Positions 59,200-64,000 of a stretch of DNA of 64,000 bases are shown here, piece by piece. The stretch covers positions 1 through 64,000 of the forward strand of contig CAUORE010000002.1 of assembly GCA_963506915.1 (NCBI GenBank). The letters run 5' to 3'. Origin of the DNA: JABCPE02 sp963506915 (GTDB lineage Bacteria > Bacteroidota > Bacteroidia > Flavobacteriales > Weeksellaceae). Position numbers and translations under genes: made by a program. The notes below the pieces were generated by a model, which saw only the letters and a list, made by a program, of their open reading frames with translations, searched no databases and had not been told where the DNA came from. Positions within the stretch are counted from its first letter, which is position 1. Every line of letters begins with the position of its first letter.

Positions 59200-61107
59200 T
59201 TAATTATCATCAATAATTTCTTGAGGAAAAACAGCTCTTAATACTTGTTTTGCTTCCTCCGAATCTTTTAAAAATATTAAAGAGTCATTAGAATATTTTC
59301 CTGATTTATATCTTAATAAATCCTCAATTTCTTTTAAGAGCCCTTTATTATTATAAACTTTTATAGCTTTTGAATAATCTTTTTCGTTTATAATTTTTTC
59401 TATTTCTTCCTTTCTTTTATTATAGAGGTTATCTATATCTATTTTGGTAATAAATTCATGAAAATTGTCTTTAATTTCCTGCTTATTTTTGGCCTTGTTT
59501 ACATGCTCTTCAGAAAAAACATAATTAATGTAAGATGTGACATAATTAGATATCTGTTGTTCTTTATCTTTTTCAAGTTTATCAAATACCTTTTTTTTCA
59601 ATTTTTCAATATCAATTTTTTCATCTCTTCTTTTGGTAAAAAATTGAATAAATTCATCTAATAAAAACAAATTTTCTATTTCAGCAACTGAATATACATA
59701 TATGTTTTCATTACGAAATTTATTAATTTGCTCATCTGTTCTAAAATCTCTATCTACAATACCAATAGCTGTACTATTTTTATTAGGTATCTTGTTAAAA
59801 GCTCTCGTATAATTAATTACATTTGAACAGCCTTCTAAGGGTATTATAGTATAATTAGGAAATAAGATTTCATATATTTGAATATCTAAACTACTTTTCT
59901 TTCCTTCACAAAAAAGAATTTTTTTTCTACTCCCTAAAATTTTCATTAATAGACTATCAGGTATATCATTTTCGGGTATAGGTTCTATTTCCCATTTACT
60001 AGGAAATTGAAAGTCTTTTATCCAATATTTATTTGCCTTTCGAGAAGAAGCAAACTCTAAATCATGTGTTAAATAAATAAATTTACAATCCCTTCTTTCA
60101 TTCTCTAATCTATCCCATAGCTTATTAACAATTGCTTTATGAAGATACATTTCAGGTTCATCAATAATTATTATTGCATTATCAGAAGCTAATAATACTC
60201 TTCCAATTAAAAAGAATATATTTTTTTCTCCATCACTCATTTGATAAGCAGGATACTCCTCTAAACTCTCCTTAACTTTAATTTTAAGATTATTATTATC
60301 ATCATAAAACATTTCTCTGTGCTCTATTAGAAAATTCCAAATATTAATAGCTTTATCTAATTTAATTGGAGAGTACTCTTTTATGTTTACATACCCATTT
60401 TCCTTCAATTTACGATGTATAATACTCTCTGTATATGTCTTTTCTGCAAAAAAAACATTTAAAATGTATTTATAATCAGCTACATATTTCCTTGTTTCTT
60501 CATACGGTATAGTGTCATTATAAGATAAATTATATGTTATTTTACTATCTATAATGTTTGTTTCAATTTTTTTATATTCAGATGTTGATTTTTCTAAATT
60601 GGGAACACTATCAAATGTTGGTATAATCAGTAATTTTTGAGCAGGTATTACAATTCCTATTTTTTCATTAAAATTATATTTTATATTAGTTGCTAATGTT
60701 GATTTTCCTGAGCCATTAGCTCCTACAACTACTGTATTCTCTGAAATAAAATCTAATGATTTATAAAAATTATACCTTTCATAACCTGCTTTTACTTTAT
60801 TAGTAGGATAATTATAATTTGATATTTCAGGATAGAAAGGTATTAGACTTTCGATTTCTTTTAATTTTTCAATATCTATAGAATTTCTTACTTCTTGCCC
60901 TATTTTCTGAAAAAAGTCTTTAGGGATTGGTTTCTCATCGTCTTCTATATCTTTTAGAATTAACTCTAAATATTCTTTTATATCCTTAACTTCATTACAT
61001 ACACTTTCACATCCATTCTGTATATTATTCTTATTGAAAAAATCTATTAATGTGTCTACAACTTTTTTATTATCTATAATGATAGTTAGTAAATCCTCTT
61101 TGCTCAT
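59200..61107 (-). CDS. ABC-type ATPase fused to a DUF4435/TOPRIM domain (PARIS-like)
   Basis: 635 residues. An N-terminal helical extension (1 to about 120) of unknown nature, then an ABC/SMC-like ATPase: Walker A VGANGSGKST (129-137), signature MSDGEK (290-295), Walker B AIIIIDEPEMYLH (311-323) and H-loop LTHD (346-349). After residue 390 comes a DUF4435/TOPRIM-type domain: ILFCEGKKSSLD with Glu401, GIVDRDFRTDE with Asp452-x-Asp454, and AEIENLFLLDEF. This is an AriA plus AriB order in one chain, as in merged PARIS systems, or an OLD-like nuclease. Coding is visibly more AT-rich (about 25% GC in a 60-base sample at 60181) than lepA. A role in defence is inferred from architecture only. Confidence 0.8.
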   Translation of the reverse strand: MSKEDLLTIIIDNKKVVDTLIDFFNKNNIQNGCESVCNEVKDIKEYLELILKDIEDDEKPIPKDFFQKIGQEVRNSIDIEKLKEIESLIPFYPEISNYNYPTNKVKAGYERYNFYKSLDFISENTVVVGANGSGKSTLATNIKYNFNEKIGIVIPAQKLLIIPTFDSVPNLEKSTSEYKKIETNIIDSKITYNLSYNDTIPYEETRKYVADYKYILNVFFAEKTYTESIIHRKLKENGYVNIKEYSPIKLDKAINIWNFLIEHREMFYDDNNNLKIKVKESLEEYPAYQMSDGEKNIFFLIGRVLLASDNAIIIIDEPEMYLHKAIVNKLWDRLENERRDCKFIYLTHDLEFASSRKANKYWIKDFQFPSKWEIEPIPENDIPDSLLMKILGSRKKILFCEGKKSSLDIQIYEILFPNYTIIPLEGCSNVINYTRAFNKIPNKNSTAIGIVDRDFRTDEQINKFRNENIYVYSVAEIENLFLLDEFIQFFTKRRDEKIDIEKLKKKVFDKLEKDKEQQISNYVTSYINYVFSEEHVNKAKNKQEIKDNFHEFITKIDIDNLYNKRKEEIEKIINEKDYSKAIKVYNNKGLLKEIEDLLRYKSGKYSNDSLIFLKDSEEAKQVLRAVFPQEIIDDN

Positions 61108-61128
61108 AATTTTTATACATTATCCATT

Positions 61129-62925
61129 CTAATCATTCAGTTTCAGCACCGCCATAAATGCAGACTGAGGAACTTCTACCCGCCCAATTTGTTTCATTTT
61201 TTTCTTTCCTTCTTTTTGTTTTTCAAGGAGTTTTCTCTTACGAGAGATGTCACCACCATAACATTTTGCGGTTACATCTTTACGAAGGGCTTTTATGGTT
61301 TCTCGGGCGATTACTTTAGTTCCCAGAGCCGCCTGAACTGCGATGTCAAACTGCTGTCTCGGTATCAGTTCGCGAAGTTTCTCGCACATTTTTTTACCAA
61401 TGTTATAGGCGTTGGAATCGTGTATCAGGGAAGAAAGTGCATCCACCATATCCCCATTGATAAGGATATCCATTTTCACCAATTTAGATGGACGGAAGCC
61501 TATTGGGTGATAGTCAAACGATGCATATCCTTTGGAAATAGACTTTAATCGGTCATAAAAATCAAACACCACCTCTGATAACGGCATATTGAAAATCAAT
61601 TCTACTCGGTCAGAAGTCAAATAAGACTGATTAACGATTTCGCCTCGTTTTTCTATACAAAGCGTCATCACAGCTCCCACAAAATCAGACTTAGTGATGA
61701 TAGAAGCCTTTATATACGGCTCTTCCACTCTGTCCATCGTAGTAGGGTCCATCATCTCGGACGGGTTGTTGATAAGGATAGGAACATCTGGCTCTTTCTT
61801 GGTGTAGCCGTGGTAAGATACATTGGGAACGGTAGTGATTACATTCATTCCAAATTCCCTGTCAAGACGCTCCTGAACAATTTCCATGTGAAGCATTCCA
61901 AGGAAACCACATCGGAAACCAAAGCCCAGCGCCGCCGAACTTTCCGCCTCGAAAACAAGTGAAGCATCATTCAGCCTTAGTTTTTCTAATGAAGCCCTAA
62001 GCTCCTCAAAATCCTCAGATTCTATCGGATAAATCCCCGCAAACACCATCGGCTTCACCTCTTCGAAACCTTCTATCGGTGCAGGAGCTGGGTTTTCAGC
62101 GGAAGTAATGGTGTCCCCTACTTTCACCTCTCGGGCATCCTTTATCCCAGAAATGATATAGCCCACATCTCCACATTTTATCTCTTGTTTAGGCGCTTGT
62201 TTTAGTTTTAGAGTTCCCACCTCATCGGCATCATAGGTGCGGTCAGTAGCCATAAATTTCACTTTCTGCCCTTTCTTTATGCTTCCATTTACTACTTTGA
62301 AATAAGCCTCAATTCCTCTAAATGGGTTAAACACAGAGTCAAAAATCAATGCCTGTAGCGGTGCATCTGGGTCGCCCTCTGGCGCTGGGATTCTCTCCAC
62401 TATCTGCTCCAGAAGTTCTTTCACTCCTGCTCCTGTTTTTCCAGAAACACGAAGGACATCCTCTGGTTTACAGCCCAAAAGATTGACAATTTCATCTGTA
62501 ACCTCCTCAGGATTTGCCGAAGGAAGGTCTATTTTATTCAAAATTGGAATAATTTCCAAATCATTTTCTAACGCCAAATAAAGATTGGAAATAGTCTGAG
62601 CCTGAATGCTTTGCGCTGCATCTACAATCAGCAAAGCTCCTTCGCACGCCGCAATGGAACGCGAAACTTCATACGAGAAATCCACATGCCCAGGAGTATC
62701 GATAAGGTTAAGGACATATTTTTCGCCCTTGTATTCGTAGTCCATCTGGATAGCGTGGGATTTTATGGTAATTCCTCGCTCCTTTTCCAAATCCATATCA
62801 TCAAGAGTCTGCGCCTGCAACTCCCTCTGTGTCACCGTATTAGTATACTCCAAAAGTCGGTCTGCCAAGGTAGATTTACCATGGTCAATATGTGCAATGA
62901 TGCAAAAATTTCTTATATTTTTCAT
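61129..62925 (-). CDS. lepA: elongation factor 4
   Basis: 598 residues, normal length. Translation GTPase with G1 AHIDHGKSTLADRL at 10-23, G2 ERGITIKS, G3 DTPGHVDFSYEVSRS, G4 NKIDLPSA; domains II-V follow and the LepA C-terminal domain ends AALGTKVIARETIKALRKDV with GGDISRKRKLLEKQKEGKKK. It back-translocates or assists stalled ribosomes. Own promoter at 62945-62952; 21 bases above the PARIS-like gene, so readthrough into that gene is likely. Confidence 0.97.
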   Translation of the reverse strand: MKNIRNFCIIAHIDHGKSTLADRLLEYTNTVTQRELQAQTLDDMDLEKERGITIKSHAIQMDYEYKGEKYVLNLIDTPGHVDFSYEVSRSIAACEGALLIVDAAQSIQAQTISNLYLALENDLEIIPILNKIDLPSANPEEVTDEIVNLLGCKPEDVLRVSGKTGAGVKELLEQIVERIPAPEGDPDAPLQALIFDSVFNPFRGIEAYFKVVNGSIKKGQKVKFMATDRTYDADEVGTLKLKQAPKQEIKCGDVGYIISGIKDAREVKVGDTITSAENPAPAPIEGFEEVKPMVFAGIYPIESEDFEELRASLEKLRLNDASLVFEAESSAALGFGFRCGFLGMLHMEIVQERLDREFGMNVITTVPNVSYHGYTKKEPDVPILINNPSEMMDPTTMDRVEEPYIKASIITKSDFVGAVMTLCIEKRGEIVNQSYLTSDRVELIFNMPLSEVVFDFYDRLKSISKGYASFDYHPIGFRPSKLVKMDILINGDMVDALSSLIHDSNAYNIGKKMCEKLRELIPRQQFDIAVQAALGTKVIARETIKALRKDVTAKCYGGDISRKRKLLEKQKEGKKKMKQIGRVEVPQSAFMAVLKLND

Positions 62926-62944
62926 TTCAAAAATCAGTATCCTG

Positions 62945-62952
62945 CAAAGATA
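62945..62952 (-). promoter_or_regulatory. lepA: -7 promoter box of lepA
   Basis: TATCTTTG on the minus strand, 20 bases above the lepA ATG. A hairpin at 62957-62985 occupies the region just upstream, where a -33 element would be. Confidence 0.6.
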
Positions 62953-62956
62953 ACAA

Positions 62957-62985
62957 AAAAGAGACTGAAAAAATCAATCTCTTTT
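62957..62985 (-). terminator. terminator of the gene at 62997, overlapping the lepA promoter region
   Basis: AAAAGAGA and TCTCTTTT form an 8-bp stem (more with mismatches), loop of about 13 bases, then a T-run on the minus strand. Confidence 0.55.
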
Positions 62986-62996
62986 GGTATAAATTA

Positions 62997-64000
62997 TTAT
63001 TCTTCCAACATATAATAACCTGTAAGATGGTCTATGTAGTATTTAGATTTTTCTTTGGCTTGTCCTTTTTTAGCTTTATTATTATCTCTAACCGCATCTA
63101 TTGTTCCGCCAATCAAGCCACCAATTAAACCACCTGCCAATCCGAACATTATTCCATATGTTGGACTTGTTTTCGCTGGAAATAAGGATGCATGATTAGA
63201 CATTATATAGTAGCCCCTATTATCTTTTTCCATTTCTACAAAGCCCGCAAGAGTATTTTTATAGGCTTTCCCATCAGCAACATAGATATTGATTTGTCTC
63301 GCTGGAATTTTTGTTTTATCTTCTTTTACCGCTCTAACAACCTCACCTTTTTCATTTTTTACAATAGTAAAATGCCCTTCTTCTGGCGTCTGTCTAAAAA
63401 ATGAATGATAGCTTTTATAAACCCCGTCCTTTAATGTTGTTTCTGTAAAGGCTGGCATATTTTGTTTCATTACTTCTTCATAATTAGCAAGATTTTCCTG
63501 CGAAAGTTCTTCTTTCCAAGGAACAATTTTGTATGATTTTTTTATTACATTTCCGAGAAGAGCAGGAATAGCGCGAACCAAAGCATTTGAATTTCCTTGG
63601 TCAAAAAGTACCGTATCTACTTTAGAGATATAATGGAATTTATCCGCTTTTTTTGCAAATACACCCGCAGAAACTTCCAATTTGTTCTGAGCATCTTCTT
63701 GTGAAATATTTAGTTTCTTCAAAACCAAATACAGTTCATCTTTTCCTTTGGTTTCATTATACTTTTCAAACCACTCTTTCACAGCTTGTTTTTCTTCTTT
63801 CTGAAAAACTACTTTAGATTCTTTTCCTGAAGAAAACCTTTTAAGTTGACCTACTTCTTTATTCTCTCTCAAATCCAATAAACTCAGACTTTTTGTAGAC
63901 TTCATAGGGTCTTGAATATTAACATTTAGTTTGATTTCCTCTATGTTTTGTCCAAATACAAGATTCAAACAAAACATAAACAATGATAAAAATACTGCTC
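62997..64000 (-). CDS. secreted glycine-zipper protein, 5' end outside the window
   Basis: The frame is open from a stop at 62997 to the right edge, so the start is missing. The first visible residues AVFLSLFMFCLNLVFGQN are the end of a signal peptide, and the TTG at 63983 is not the real start. The mature part (about 320 residues) has no recognised domain until a glycine-zipper segment GIMFGLAGGLIGGLIGGTI near the end, followed by a charged tail. Such hydrophobic glycine repeats insert into or span membranes. No recognised family; not in an operon with lepA, which has its own promoter. Confidence 0.7.
   Translation of the reverse strand, partial: AVFLSLFMFCLNLVFGQNIEEIKLNVNIQDPMKSTKSLSLLDLRENKEVGQLKRFSSGKESKVVFQKEEKQAVKEWFEKYNETKGKDELYLVLKKLNISQEDAQNKLEVSAGVFAKKADKFHYISKVDTVLFDQGNSNALVRAIPALLGNVIKKSYKIVPWKEELSQENLANYEEVMKQNMPAFTETTLKDGVYKSYHSFFRQTPEEGHFTIVKNEKGEVVRAVKEDKTKIPARQINIYVADGKAYKNTLAGFVEMEKDNRGYYIMSNHASLFPAKTSPTYGIMFGLAGGLIGGLIGGTIDAVRDNNKAKKGQAKEKSKYYIDHLTGYYMLEE

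Noticed and set aside
1..64000. CRISPR arrays, IS elements, integrases or att sites
   Set aside because: No regularly spaced repeats, transposase or recombinase motifs and no tRNA targets were seen by eye; the only direct repeat pair is the 60-base one at 9972/10645.

Overview
The window is chromosomal DNA of a low-GC member of the Bacteroidota, most likely order Flavobacteriales and probably the Weeksellaceae (Chryseobacterium/Riemerella/Bergeyella group). The reasons are the protein families present (separate small PabB/PabC proteins, the rsfS-ftsH-LUD-cdsA-psd block, DUF3467 after rpoC, SusD-free but very typical Flavobacterial lipoproteins), almost no Shine-Dalgarno sequences, and more than twenty promoters that end in the Bacteroidota -7 box TAnnTTTG. 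No rRNA, tRNA, CRISPR array, insertion sequence or integrase was seen. The genus is an inference; no search was run.

Layout. 1-3.8 kb: edge of an alpha/beta hydrolase gene, two CPBP intramembrane proteases around a divergent TetR regulator, and an acyltransferase. 3.8-13.2 kb: aspS, a ZIP metal transporter, a lipoprotein, a THUMP-domain rRNA methyltransferase, a TPR protein with a small gene inserted at its 5' end, an RDD protein, glmM and a DUF4265 gene. 13.3-21.2 kb: the feoA-feoB-Cys-rich iron(II) operon, ogt, a DKNYY protein, an ABC-2 exporter pair and a YhcC-like radical SAM protein. 21.2-22.4 kb: a small operon with a macro-domain protein and an internally deleted GNAT acetyltransferase. 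22.4-31 kb: rpoB-rpoC-DUF3467, with no ribosomal protein genes upstream. 31.5-43.6 kb: tig, a ClbS/DfsB protein, a HExxH secreted protein, dprA-mnmA, a four-gene operon (membrane protein, M1 peptidase, coaX, lipoprotein), pabB-pabC and tadA. 43.7-53.3 kb: a polytopic membrane protein, a TetR-controlled TolC/adaptor/RND efflux operon, an LptF/LptG permease and birA. 53.4-58.1 kb: rsfS-ftsH and LUD-cdsA-psd. 58.1-64 kb: nrnA, an AT-rich ATPase-TOPRIM (DUF4435) gene, lepA and the partial gene of a secreted glycine-zipper protein.

Most genes are housekeeping: transcription (rpoBC), translation (aspS, mnmA, tadA, lepA, rsfS, tig), envelope and lipid synthesis (glmM, cdsA, psd, lptF/G), cofactors (coaX, birA, pabBC), protein quality control (ftsH, CPBP proteases) and DNA uptake or repair (dprA, ogt). 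The accessory signal is thin but real. The strongest item is the single-gene ABC-type ATPase fused to a DUF4435 TOPRIM nuclease domain at 59.2-61.1 kb, wedged between lepA and nrnA; its architecture is that of a merged PARIS-like (AriA+AriB) anti-phage effector. Next come a gene insertion that left a 17-codon relic of a TPR gene start, a miniature GNAT produced by an in-frame internal deletion, and an rpoB that starts from its own promoter with a leader of about 310 nt.

Many longest-possible reading frames in this genome begin at a TTG that is really the end of the TAnnTTTG promoter box; where this applies I moved the start to the next ATG and say so.
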